Origin: Agrocybe praecox
Taxonomy: Eukaryota > Basidiomycota > Agaricomycetes > Agaricales > Agrocybaceae
Assembly (NCBI GenBank): GCA_964017145.1
Contig: OZ024848.1
Coordinates: forward strand, 1,314,501 to 1,378,500
DNA: 64,000 bases
Reading direction: 5' to 3'
Of this stretch, positions 53,438-63,024 are shown piece by piece (position 1 is the stretch's first letter; each line of letters starts with the position of its first letter). The translations under genes were made by a program, and so were the position numbers. The notes below the pieces were generated by a model that made no database searches, had not been told where the DNA came from, and was given only the letters and a program-made list of their open reading frames with translations.

Positions 53438-56400
53438 TCAATAGGTGACTGGAAGTCCGTTTCGTCGTTGGTATTCATTCAAAATCTTTCGTCCGGTTGA
53501 TCCGAACATTTCTTGGGGTTCCCACGAGTTATTGCTGACGGAATAACCGGCCCATTTGACAAGGTATTTATATTTTTGGGGTTTTCCTTTCTGAGGTCGT
53601 CCTTGTTTTCGGTGTGATTTGATCGCTTCGATTTCATAGTGTTCTTCTTCATTAATAAGTTCTGGGGGTGGCTCCGGGAAATTGGGTCCATAGATTTCGT
53701 TTTCGGTGTAAGGCATGAGGAGGGAGGCGTGGAACACGTCGTGGATTCTCCAGTTCTTTGGCAATTCGAGTTTGAAGGACAATGGTCCTTTAATTTCCGT
53801 GATCTTGAAGGGTCCTTCTCTTTTCGGTGATAGTTTCTTGTTGCTTCGCGTCTTTAGGTTTCTAGAATCGAGCCAGACCTTCTGTCCGAGTTTGAAAGTG
53901 ACTGGTTTTCCTTTTCTTCTGGCAAGCATTCGTGCTCGTGCTAGTTCGTGTGCCGCGTGGGCTTCTTCTCGGTCTCGTGCGAGGTTCTTTAATCTTTCTT
54001 CCACGGAGGGAAACTTCGTGTTTTCGAAGGTCGTTGGAATGGCTAGGGGTTCAATTCCTAGCATCAGGGCGAATGGTGATTTCTGTCTGTCTGAATGTCG
54101 TCTATCGTTGTGCGTGAATTCGAGAGTGGGGAGCGCGTCCTTCCATGTTTCGGGATTTGCAGAACAGAATATCGCTATGTACGCTTCGATTTCTTGGTTG
54201 AATCTTTCGGTGGTTCCGTCGCCTTGTGGGTGATAGGCGGTCGTCAGTTTTGACTCGATTCCTAATTGTTTTAGGAGTTCTCTAAATGCTTTCGCAGCGA
54301 ATTGTGGGCCTCTGTCAGAGAGCATAGAGTCCGGCAGTCCAAATCGTTTGTAGAGATGTTCTATCAGGAGTTTTCCTGCTCCTTCTTCTGTCAAGGTTTT
54401 CGAACAAGGGATGAAAATTGCCCCTTTTGTAAGTCCGTGGTCCACCACGGATAAGATTGAGTCGTATCCGTCGATTTCGGGTAGATCAGTGATCATGTCC
54501 ATTGAGCAATTTGCAAATGGTCTGCTCGATTTCGCGCCTTTAATTGGTTGGAAGGCGGGTTTCGTCGGATTTCTGTTGATTTTGAATTGTTGACAAGATC
54601 CGCATCCTTTTACGTAGTTCTTTACGAACATTCGCATTCCGGGCCACCAGTAGTGTTTTCTGATGGCGTTGAAAGTTTCTATTTCTCCGGGGTGTCCGGC
54701 CGTTATTGTGTCGTGGTAACTCTTCACGATGGTTCTTCTAAGTTCTGTGTCGTTGGGAATATAATTTTTTCCTTGGTAGAAGAGGATGTTCTTTCCCTGA
54801 AAGTCCTCTACCGTCCAGTCGACGAGTTTGTCATTGAGTTCGGTCGGTCCGTTTTCTAACAAGAGTTTTATCGCATTGGCGGCGTCAAGGTCGAGTTTGT
54901 CGGAGTTCGCAATCTTTTCTTGAAGTTCGGTGTCGATTAGATTGACAAATAGGTTCTCTGGAAGGAGGACTTTGTTTTCGTTGTCGTGGTCTTCTTCGGG
55001 ACATAAGTCCGGTCTTCTGGATAATGCATCTGATTGTACCATTTTCGTTCCCGGGGTGTGTACAAGTTTGATGTTGAATTCCGAGAGGTACAAAGACCAA
55101 CGTGCTTGTCTTCTGTTCAGTTTCTGGGCGCTTCTGAAGTACGTCAGGTTCTTGTGATCAGATAGAACAGTTGTTTCGAAGGAGGATCCTTGGATATAGT
55201 GTCTCCATTCTTGCAGAGCTCGGATGATAGCTAGGAGTTCTCTGTCGTAGATTTCGTAGTTTCGTTCAGGTTCGTTAAAGGTTTTTGATATAAAGGCGCA
55301 AGGATGGCGACTACCGTTGTTATCCAACTGGGTGAGTACTGCCCCTGATGCGTATTTCGATGCGTCGGATTCGATTTGGAAAGGTTTCGTGGTGTCAGGC
55401 ATCATTAGCACAGGTTCTTCAGTGAATTTCCGTTTGAGGGAGTCGAACGCTTTCTGGGCGTGTTCGTTCCAAATGAAGGATTTCCCTTTCTGAAGGAGCT
55501 CGTTTAGAGGTTTGGCGAGATCCGAGTATCTTCGGATGAATTTTCTGTAGAAGTTTCCGAATCCTAGAAAGGATCGTACTTGTTTTACGGTTCTCGGAGT
55601 CGGCCATTCACTTATTCCTTTCAACTTCGTTGGATCCATAGAAATCTTTCCTTCTTCGATGATCATTCCAAGGTAATCGATCTTGGTCTTTTCGAATTCG
55701 CATTTCTCGGGTTTGAGATACAGGTCGTTTTCTTGAAGTCGTTGGAGTACTTTCCGTGTGATTTCGTCAAGTTTCTTTTTGTCTTTTGCGAAAATGAGGA
55801 TGTCGTCCATGTAGACTATGATCAGTCCTTCGGAAATCATGTCTTTGAAGATGTGATCCATCATTGCTTGGAATGTAGCTGGAGAATTGCACATTCCAAA
55901 GAACATGACAGTGGGTTCGAATAGTCCACGATTTGTTTTGAAAGCAGCTTTCCATTCGTCTCCCTTTTTTATTCGGACGTTGTTGTATCCCCATCGAACG
56001 TCCATTTTGGTGAACAATTTAGCTCCTTTGAGTTTGTCCAATAGTTCGGAAATGAGGGGTAAAGGGTATGCGTTTTTGACGGTCCATTCGTTCAGGTATC
56101 GATAGTCTTGGCAAGGTCTTAGTTTTCCGTCTTTCTTCGACACGAAGAAAAATGGTGAGGCCATTGGTGATTTTGACGGTCGAATGTATCCTTTGGCCAG
56201 TTGCTCGTTTAGGAAGGAGTCCAATTCTTTCGTTTCTTGTGGGGTTAGATTGTATGATTTGAAGGACTTAGGTTCAAATCCTTCCTTCATTTCGATTTTA
56301 TGATCCCAGGGTTTCGAGGTGGGGAAGCGGTTCGAGGCTTCTTCATCGAACACTTTGAGGAATTCATGGAACTGTTTTGGGACGACTTCCTTTGTTGGTT

Positions 56401-57034
56401 TCTTTATTTTGACCTCTTCATGCTTCTGTGCAAGGGTTTGGGAGGCGGTGGTTTTCGCTCTAATCCATTCTGGTTCGGGAGCTTCTCCGTCAATGAATCG
56501 GAGGAGGAGATCGAGGTCGTTATCTTCTTCCGTTTTGAATTCTTTTCTTGGTTTGATTTTCTTTACAAAGATCCTTCGGGCTTCTTGGGTTTTGATTCTC
56601 CAAGAGACGTGACCCGTTTCCCAGTCGATGATTGGGTTGTTTTCTCGGAACCATGGTAATCCGAGGATGATCTTTTGTCGTCCTAATCCAGTGCAGTAGA
56701 AGGATTCCCATTTGGTTCTTCCGCCAATGGTTATAAGAATCCTGACGTAATGAGTGATCGTCCCTTTCTTGTTAAGGGTTCCGTCTACATTATAAACATC
56801 AAGCGTCTTTTTCAGAGCTATTTTCGGAATTTTTAATTTCCGATGGTATTCTTCGTCGATGAATTTGCCGGATGCTCCGGTATCTGCGAGGGCTTCGGTT
56901 TTTTCGGCAGTTTTTGATGTACTTGTGGTGAATGAAAGTGGGATATATAAAGATTTTTTGTCTATGCGAGCAACAAGTACGTGTGAAATATGGAATGAGG
57001 GAGAGACTGACGCCGGGGCAGATCTCCCTTTCAA
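53438..57034 (-). CDS. pol: Gypsy copy 2 Pol polyprotein with chromodomain
   Basis: 1198 codons, uninterrupted. Protease ALADTGASGKFID; RT with YMDDILIF near residue 409; RNase H ESDASKYASGAVL; integrase HDTITAGHPGEIETF ... CGSCQQFK, SMDMITDLPE, LSDRGPQFAAKA, TTERFNQEIEAYI; chromodomain YKYLVKWAGYSVSNNSWEP. It extends eight residues beyond copy 1 (ends RRNGLPVTY). As in copy 1, it begins at TTG in the -1 frame at the gag stop. Confidence 0.95.
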   Translation of the reverse strand: MKGRSAPASVSPSFHISHVLVARIDKKSLYIPLSFTTSTSKTAEKTEALADTGASGKFIDEEYHRKLKIPKIALKKTLDVYNVDGTLNKKGTITHYVRILITIGGRTKWESFYCTGLGRQKIILGLPWFRENNPIIDWETGHVSWRIKTQEARRIFVKKIKPRKEFKTEEDNDLDLLLRFIDGEAPEPEWIRAKTTASQTLAQKHEEVKIKKPTKEVVPKQFHEFLKVFDEEASNRFPTSKPWDHKIEMKEGFEPKSFKSYNLTPQETKELDSFLNEQLAKGYIRPSKSPMASPFFFVSKKDGKLRPCQDYRYLNEWTVKNAYPLPLISELLDKLKGAKLFTKMDVRWGYNNVRIKKGDEWKAAFKTNRGLFEPTVMFFGMCNSPATFQAMMDHIFKDMISEGLIIVYMDDILIFAKDKKKLDEITRKVLQRLQENDLYLKPEKCEFEKTKIDYLGMIIEEGKISMDPTKLKGISEWPTPRTVKQVRSFLGFGNFYRKFIRRYSDLAKPLNELLQKGKSFIWNEHAQKAFDSLKRKFTEEPVLMMPDTTKPFQIESDASKYASGAVLTQLDNNGSRHPCAFISKTFNEPERNYEIYDRELLAIIRALQEWRHYIQGSSFETTVLSDHKNLTYFRSAQKLNRRQARWSLYLSEFNIKLVHTPGTKMVQSDALSRRPDLCPEEDHDNENKVLLPENLFVNLIDTELQEKIANSDKLDLDAANAIKLLLENGPTELNDKLVDWTVEDFQGKNILFYQGKNYIPNDTELRRTIVKSYHDTITAGHPGEIETFNAIRKHYWWPGMRMFVKNYVKGCGSCQQFKINRNPTKPAFQPIKGAKSSRPFANCSMDMITDLPEIDGYDSILSVVDHGLTKGAIFIPCSKTLTEEGAGKLLIEHLYKRFGLPDSMLSDRGPQFAAKAFRELLKQLGIESKLTTAYHPQGDGTTERFNQEIEAYIAIFCSANPETWKDALPTLEFTHNDRRHSDRQKSPFALMLGIEPLAIPTTFENTKFPSVEERLKNLARDREEAHAAHELARARMLARRKGKPVTFKLGQKVWLDSRNLKTRSNKKLSPKREGPFKITEIKGPLSFKLELPKNWRIHDVFHASLLMPYTENEIYGPNFPEPPPELINEEEHYEIEAIKSHRKQGRPQKGKPQKYKYLVKWAGYSVSNNSWEPQEMFGSTGRKILNEYQRRNGLPVTY

Positions 57035-57040
57035 AAACCC
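56999..57040 (-). promoter_or_regulatory. Candidate -1 programmed frameshift signal, gag/pol (copy 2)
   Basis: GGGTTTT (57034-57040) directly before TGA (57031-57033), spacer of five nucleotides, hairpin GGGAGA (57023-57028) with TCTCCC (56999-57004). Same arrangement as in copy 1, although flanking bases differ. Confidence 0.7.
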
Positions 57041-58128
57041 GCTTCTTCCTCTTCTTCTCCGGCTACAGTTCCTTCCATATCTTCTGCTTCGAATGCGGAG
57101 AAAAGGAGTTGCTTCCTTTCTTCGGCAGTAAGGGCTCGGATTTGAGACGAGAGATCTTTTGCGGAGGTTTTCTTGTGGTTGTTGTTGTTGCGAGGATTGT
57201 TGCCTTTGTAATTCGGGTTTGAAGGTTCTCGACGATTGTCGTTACTGTTGCCATAGTTGTTGTAAGAGGGGCGCGTGCCTCATGGTTTCGGGCAGTCTCT
57301 TGCAAGGTGTCCGATTCCCTTACAGTTGAAACAGGCTCCTTTCCTCATGAGGGCGGTTCGTTCGTCAGTGCTCATGGCGTCAACGTCCATGGCGTCGGGA
57401 TCTCTATCGGTTTGTCGTCGTTGGTAATTGTTGCTCGAGAAATAGTATTGTTTGTCTCGAGGGGTGTAGTTGTTGCTTCGATAGTTGTTAGTTGTGGCCC
57501 CTTTTTGGTTGAAGGCGGTTTCGCCTTTGGTTCGGTTAGGTGGTCCTCTGTTGAAGGCCGCGCGGAGTCGTCGGTATTTGTTGTCGGCTTTGATGGCCGC
57601 GTCGTACCATTCGTCAAGATCTTTAGGGTCCGAGGCAAGGTCGATTCTTTCCCTGATGTGTTCGGGAAGAGAATTTTCGAAATAGGTGATGATGTTTTTC
57701 TCCTCGGTTATGCCTGCGTCGACGACGAGGTTTTTGAATATTGCTACATGTTCTTCTCCTGTTTCGTTTTTCATCTTGATGCGTTGGAGTTCGTGTATGG
57801 CGTCTTTTTCCATGTTGATACTGGAGAAGGCTTTCTTGAGTTCGTCGCAGAAGACGCTCCAGCTGCCATAGTCGATGTCGGCTGTTTTTGCTTTTCGGGC
57901 AGCTTCTTTTTTTGCGGTGATGAAGGCTCTTCGCCAGGTGCTTGCTTCTCCTTTAGTAAGATAGGAGAGGGTGAAGACGATTTTTGCTTTGTCGGTTTTG
58001 AAAGATTCGGGGTTTCCGGAAATATAGAGATCGAGGAGTTGGTCGAAGTCGACGAACTTCTTCTTATTTCCATCGTAATCGAAAGGGAGTCTAAGCCGAT
58101 AGGCTTTGTCGTCGGTGGGAGTAGTCAT
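57031..58128 (-). pseudogene. gag: Gypsy copy 2 Gag with an internal TGA
   Basis: Starts MTTPTDDKAYRLRLPFDYDG at 58128. Same gag domain and CCHC knuckle (CFNCKGIGHLARDCPKP) as copy 1. At 57280-57282 a TGA replaces the CGA that copy 1 has in the same codon (PKP-R-GTRPSY), directly after the knuckle. The frame then stays open to EEEEAGF and the frameshift site. Without readthrough neither the Gag tail nor Pol could be made. Confidence 0.9.
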
Positions 58129-58306
58129 GATAATAATGGGTTTGACGGGAATAGTTTTCGTGAGTGGGGAGAGTATTGGTGATACTTCTCCAGAGGGAGG
58201 AGGTGTTTCTTCTTCTTTCTGGGTCCTTGGCGTTAGCCAAAGTTCTTCGTGTTTCGTTGGAATAGTGGGTAGTCTCTACTTTCAAGCTTGGTAGAGAGAG
58301 TTTGGT

Positions 58307-58319
58307 GAACTAGTTCTTT
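58307..58319 (-). promoter_or_regulatory. Primer binding site, self-priming type (copy 2)
   Basis: AAAGAACTAGTTC on the minus strand next to the LTR, complementary to AACTAGTTCTT in the LTR (58439-58449). Same as copy 1. Confidence 0.6.
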
Positions 58320-58678
58320 TGTTACGACACAAGCCGTTTCGTATGTGTATAACTCCCAGAGTTTACACCGAAGAAGGCTATAGGCGTAGGTTCTTAGTTC
58401 TTCGTTCGAGTTTCGAGTAGTGAAACTGTAGTATTCTCAAGAACTAGTTAAAGAACAAGAGAACAGTCGTACTACGTATTTATAAGTAAGAGGCATGTGT
58501 AAAGAGCATTGTAAAGGCGTGGTAGACGTTCATAGGAAGTGAGGAATAGGCATTGTAGCAGTGTGGTGATTGTTCGATAAGAAACACCTTGCAAAGGTGT
58601 GATAGTCGTTCGGTAAAGGCGAGGCGGTGAAACAGTAAAGAAATGAAAAAGAGTCGGCCTGCGTGTGTGTTCGTAACA
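58320..58678 (-). repeat. 5' LTR of gypsy copy 2
   Basis: 359 bp. It carries the TATAAATA box and the AACTAGTTCTT segment in the sense of transcription. Confidence 0.94.
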
Positions 58679-58784
58679 AATCCATCCTGAATCCTGGAAT
58701 GAACCTGGATTCCAATGAGAAAAGGGGGGGGAGGGTAAAGACCTCGTCATATCCTATATAATAGGGGGCTGCCAATCTCTTATA

Positions 58785-59000
58785 TATTATTTGTTTACAT
58801 TTGAGGCCATAAAATCACATCAGTGGAGGCCAAACATGTAAATAGAGGCAAGTAAAAAGTTATGTGTTTGTATTTTGATCTCATCAATTCCAACCACATT
58901 GCTATTATTTAATATATAAACTTCCAAATAGATAACTTGGTAACTGCTGGGCTTCTTAGGTGTCATTCTGGATGCATTTTACAGGTTTGGCAGCTATTAT
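58785..59000. repeat. Half copy of the 43.0-43.9 kb TIR element
   Basis: Shares TTATTTGTTTACATTTGAGG, GTAAATAGAGGCAAG.AAAAAG, TGTATTTTGAT and the CATTCTGGATGCAT ... GGTTTGGCAGCTA end with 43630-43853. Only the right-hand end is present; it truncates the minus-strand gene next to it. Confidence 0.7.
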
Positions 59001-59024
59001 AATTAAGTATATTGTAGAAACATT

Positions 59025-59200
59025 GTTGTCAGGGTTACCCAAGGCTACTCAGGGCTACTCAGGGCTGTTCAGGGTGCATAGGACTTCCTCAGAGTATTAT
59101 AATATTGTCAGGGCTACTCAGGACTGCCCAGGGCAGCCTAGAACACCCTTAAGGGGCAATTCAGAACTTCTCAAAGGACCTTTAGGGACCTTTAGGATGC
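59025..59200. repeat. CAGGGCTACT short-unit repeat patch
   Basis: Irregular repeats of CAGGGCTACT and GGACCTTTAG words, about 10 bp spacing. Similar in kind to 10245-10340. Confidence 0.5.
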
Positions 59201-59639
59201 ATTATATACTCCTTGTTCTTTTAAATTTTCTCAAGGTTACTTTTGGCAAAAGTGTTTTTCCTGATGTAGTTTGACTGTTCTCATAAGTTCTTTTCCCTTC
59301 CTTTCTATAGCAATGCCATGAAATCTGATCAACATACAACACAATGTGTAGCAATACATAATTTGCATGAGTAGAAGTCATGCAGGTTTATGAATGATAG
59401 GACAGGACTTTCTGATCAGCCTTGATCTTAAAGCTTATAGAATTTATCATATCCCAAAGCATACCATGAATCATGCTTTTTAAGCCATGATTTTGACTGA
59501 TGTACAAATATAGAAGTTATTTCCCAATTGGGATGTTTCCGCTTTTTTACTATATTTTAAGACATTAAACCTACTATGCCTACTATATAAGGTATACATA
59601 GACTCTTGCAGTAGTCTACACATTTCAAAAGGGACTTAT

Positions 59640-60040
59640 AATGTATAAAAGTTTAGAAAAAGTTCGCTTTTTTGATGAATTTATAAATAGGTCAGATTAT
59701 TTTGAACATTATCCAAGTACAGATTCTTGCATCCATCCCATACCTTATACTTTTGGGCCTTTTTTGTATCTTATAAATCATGATAAATCCATTAGAATCC
59801 ATAGCAGCTGTTTATTTGGCAAAAAAGCGTCCAGAATGTAGTAAATCACATACTTGGTTCGCTTTTTGGACACATTTATAAATAGCACATATTATTTTTG
59901 AACATTATCCAGATGCACAAAAGTGCATACATCCTTTCCTTTTGTATTTATACATTTTTAAAGGTCTTATAATTTATTATAAATCACTAGAACACATATT
60001 CACCTCTTTTTTGGGCAAAAAAAGCGTCCAAAACATAAGA
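59640..60040. repeat. Tandem duplication of about 190 bp
   Basis: Two diverged units (about 59660-59845 and 59860-60035) share GTTCGCTTTTTxGA, ATTTATAAATAG, TTTTGAACATTATCCA and GGCAAAAAAGCGTCCA. The end of the unit is the same sequence that follows the N gap at 18577. Confidence 0.65.
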
Positions 60041-60570
60041 AATCAGAAAATATAACCTTTTAGGAAATTAATCATATGACATATTCCACAGCCACACATT
60101 TGATAAGATATGATAAGATAATTACTATCTAGATAAGATTTATTAGCATAGCCACAACCAGATTAGATATAAGAGCATAGCCACAATGTAGATAAGATAT
60201 CTGACAACATAGCCACAAGTCAGATAAGATATGAAAAGCATAGCCACAGTGAGATAAAACATTATAGCATAGCCACACATCAGATTAGATATGGTTACAT
60301 GGTCACACTGTTTTTAGAAATGTTTTTGAAGTTTAAATTTAGAACTGCAGAAATGTTTTTGATGTTTAAATTTAGACATGCAGAAATGTTTTTGATGTTT
60401 AAATTTACAGGTGCAGAAATGTTTTTGATGTTTAAATTTACAGGTGCAGAAATGTTTTTAATGGTAAAATGTTTTCAAATGCAAAAACATTTTGAAAGGA
60501 CAGAAATGTTTTGAAAGAAATGTTTTGCACAAAAATGTTTCTATAAAACATTATCATAGGGTCTCTTAGG
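60010..60570. repeat. Dispersed repeat with GATAAGAT / AGCCACA units (copy 2)
   Basis: Homologous to 18577-18972. It contains more GATA units than copy 1, plus four nearly identical 36 bp units (AGAAATGTTTTTGATGTTTA, about 60315-60465) that give a short repetitive ORF of no apparent meaning. Confidence 0.75.
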
Positions 60571-61264
60571 TTTATTTCCTATCAGGAATTGAATGGTCTA
60601 AGAGGTCATGTCACTAGTTCACTAAAGTGTCCTGCCTGTGCTATCCTCTTTGCTGTGGATTTCTTGTGTATTTCTTTTCTTAATACATGTAGATGATTAA
60701 TTTAATGTTGGGCCATTTAATCTCCAATTCTCATTGAAGGGCTCATTTTTTCTATGCTATTTGTGTTGTTCGTTGTTACCTTTCAATTTCTGCAATTTGG
60801 TGCTTTTTCAACCTCTTTCCCTATGCCCACCTCTTGCTGTTGTTAACACTTTGGTTATTTTTAGCTACTTGTTTGTGTATTTTATTCATATTTGGTCCAT
60901 ATCACTCAGTCTAATTCTTCTTTGCTGACCAAAATATCCTTCTCATGCATCACCCTTTGTGTATTCATTGTCTGAGCTCTTGTCCTCATTGCCTCTGTTG
61001 CCTTTGATGTGGATGGTTGTGCATTGGTGCTCTTATTCATCCGTCTCATGCTATCATCTATTGTGCATCCTGGGCTTTCTTTATGTTTAGTTTGAGTTGT
61101 CTGGGTGGGCTCAGTGGCTCAGTAGCACATATATTGCTGTGTGCAGGTCTGTTTACCTCTTCATCTAGAGTCCAATATGCTTCAATACTGAGGATAATTT
61201 ACCAAGGCATATGCTAGCTTGTTTTGTGAAAGTGTTTTATGTCTTATGCTAATTATGATTTATA
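60571..61264. other. No gene seen
   Basis: T-rich spacer with frames below 66 aa. Nothing recognisable on either strand. Confidence 0.4.
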
Positions 61265-62871
61265 CAGTGAGGGAGAAAACCGCTCAAATGTTTTTCAAAG
61301 TTGAACTGTTGCACAAATAACTTGGGACTGGGTGGTCCAAATTGGTTGAAATTTTGAGGCAAGGTAGGTTAGGATGTGAGTAATATATGTAAATTTGTTT
61401 TATTACATAATCTTGTTTTATTCTCACAATATTAATATATTACTGGTACATGTACATTTGAACGGTTTTGTCCCTGCCCTATTATAATACAGTATTCTAA
61501 GCTTCTAGTACTTGGTATAACCCCCCTTGGCCTGTAATACAGCCTGAATCCTTCTAGGCATACTCTTTATTAGATTCTGACAAACAGAAGGTGGAATATC
61601 ATTCCATTCCTTTTGTGCCCTCTCCCACAACTCTGCAATTCCAGAAGGTTGCCTTTCATAGCCTCCAAGCTTGGTTTTGAGGTAATGCCAAAGATGTTCA
61701 GTTGGATTTAGGTCAGCTGATTGAGGAGGCCACTCCATGAGTTGAAATCCACTGTTTTGGAGCCACTTCTGTGCCTTTTTGCTCTTGTGTACGGGGTCAT
61801 TGTCCTGCTGAAAAAGGACATCCTCTGGCTTTTTGTTGTAATACTCAAGGCTCTGCATAAGTTCATCATCCAAAATGCTGACAAATAGGTCAGCATCCAT
61901 TCTCCTATCAATCTTGGTGCCATATCCCACTCCTTCCCAAAACATACAGCCCCAGAACATCAAGTTTCCTCCTCCAAACTTGACCGTTCCCTGCACCAGC
62001 CCATCGGTCAACCCCTCTCCCTCCCTTTTCCACACCCACCTCTTCCCATCTGACCCCAAACAATTGATTTTGGTCTCATCTGTCCAGCAGACCCTCTTCC
62101 AGTCATCCACTGTCCAGTGTTTGTGCGCTTCTGCATAGTCCATCCACATCCTCCTATGCCTTTTGGAGAGAAATGGTCGTTTTTGCTTTGTCACAGCCTT
62201 CATACCAACTCCACGGAGTGCTCAGCATACTGTCTTTACAGAAAAGGATGTGTTGGTCATGTTTTGTAATGTTTTGGTGGCATCAGTGGCACTGTCAGCC
62301 TTCTGAGAGGTGATAAGATGGACAGCATAATGGGTATCGGTAGGAGAAAGCTTGCGTGGATGGCCCCCAGCAGCTTTGGAAGTTGATGATCTGTGTTTGG
62401 ATCAGACCTTGGATATAGAACCAACACTTATGCCAGTGGTGGTAGAGATAGAGTGACCAGAAAGTCCTTTGTCAAGCAGTTCAAGAACCTAATTGAGTTG
62501 AGCAGGAGTAAGTGATAGCATGAGGGTCTGAGAGAGGTTTTGATGTGGGAGATAGTTGGAGGTTGGGCACAGAGTATATATACATATTCTAAGGCAGTCA
62601 GATGATTTTATTTGTACTTATTTGCTTTGATTAAACAAAGTCATGTGCCCAATATAGAGTAGAGACAAAACTGTTCAAATGTACATGTATCAGTAATATA
62701 TTAATATTGTGGAAATAAAACAAGATTATGTAATGGAACAAATTGTCATATGTTACTCACATCCTAATCTACCTTGCCTCAAAATTTCAACCAATTTAGA
62801 CCACCCAGTCCCAAGTTATTTGTGCAACAGTTCAACTTTGAAAAACATTCGAACAGTTTTGTCCCTCACTG
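61265..62871. mobile_element. Tc1/mariner transposon, 1607 bp
   Basis: Ends CAGTGAGGGAGAAAACC and its complement, TA on both sides (61263-61264, 62872-62873), inverted repeats of about 210 bp (61265-61475, 62660-62871). Each arm ends internally in an inverted version of its own tip (GAACGGTTTTGTCCCTG near 61463; AGAGACAAAACTGTTC near 62662). It contains a degenerate transposase. Confidence 0.94.
61505..62521 (-). pseudogene. Tc1-type DD34E transposase, three stops
   Basis: 338 codons from MLSLTPAQLN (62521). The N-terminal paired-like HTH is recognisable (VLELLDKGLSGHSIS, HPRKLSPTDTHYAVHLI). The catalytic triad is present: CWTDETKIN (Asp), FQQDNDPVH (Asp), SADLNPTEHLW (Glu), with exactly 34 residues between the last two, hence DD34E. 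Length and motifs fit the Tc1 group. Stops: TAG at 62489-62491 (likely CAG), TGA at 62402-62404 and TGA at 62222-62224 (both likely CGA). The second half (61505-62203) is uninterrupted, but no active enzyme can come from this copy. Confidence 0.93.
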
Positions 62872-63024
62872 TATGTACAAATACATTTTTATTGTTTCTG
62901 CATATTATCTTTTATATCTCATAATAATTGGAAACTGCAGATACACTCAGTCAACTAAATAATAGAAGAATTAATTAATCAATTTATACATTACGTAGTT
63001 GAAAAATTCACATCTTATGATGCA

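Larger units (their letters stand above)
51683..58678 (-). mobile_element. Full-length Ty3/gypsy chromovirus, copy 2 (6996 bp)
   Basis: Two 359 bp LTRs that look identical by eye, a 5 bp duplication AATCC (51678-51682, 58679-58683), gag, pol, and two post-pol ORFs on the minus strand. Same family as copy 1 but a distinct sublineage: LTRs 14 bp shorter and coding differences throughout. A single stop in gag probably disables it. Matching LTRs imply a recent insertion. Confidence 0.95.
50433..58741. mobile_element. GGAATCC-rich TIR element (about 1.3 kb net) hosting gypsy copy 2
   Basis: Ends CTTTACCCTCCCCC (50433-50446) and its complement (about 58728-58741). The body consists of dense GGAATCC/GGATTCCA words in both orientations (50440-50760, 51385-51682, 58679-58730), with a GC-rich GTCGTCGTT block (50840-51200) and a tRNA-like segment (51256-51340) in the middle. 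The gypsy at 51683-58678 landed in a GGAATCC word. No transposase. It interrupts a gene. A target duplication was not clear. Confidence 0.6.
49033..58775 (-). pseudogene. Uncharacterised Agaricomycete gene interrupted by a TIR element and gypsy copy 2
   Basis: Exons on the minus strand: AAPYYIGYDEV at about 58775-58742, then the insertion (50433-58741), then LGNLQLVLSG to about 50402. Next come about 50370-50112 (PKPEVVIPKYPSKLIHK, Ser/Asp/Asn-rich), about 50050-49965 (CEVAKKEYEDEYLASKGSYE), about 49918-49820 (FVKDNGEGRGLVNFSSWFG), 49765-49422 (NFISDGKYINLSRSIPTELS, GVYMFHDTMSFATMKN), 49385-49235 (SSFNPFSSPSKSALPARQ) and a last exon about 49195-49033 (VPIYGAREKKMVWTEEIMDR, FAVVCYITHLAKKR). 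Splice edges are GTAAG/GTATG and AG. The join YDEV to LGNL is in frame. The final exon resembles a recurrent mushroom family motif (VPVYD.R ... G.I....F.VVGY). Function unknown. The 5' end is lost at a repeat (58785). Confidence 0.5.

Noticed and set aside
57307..58182. Plus-strand ORF of 291 aa
   Set aside because: Antisense of gag copy 2; composition (Gly/Val/Phe runs) follows from the gag codons and copy 1 has no equal-length version.
60299..60514. 71 aa repetitive ORF (MFLMFKFTGAE units)
   Set aside because: Explained by four 36 bp tandem units in a non-coding dispersed repeat.
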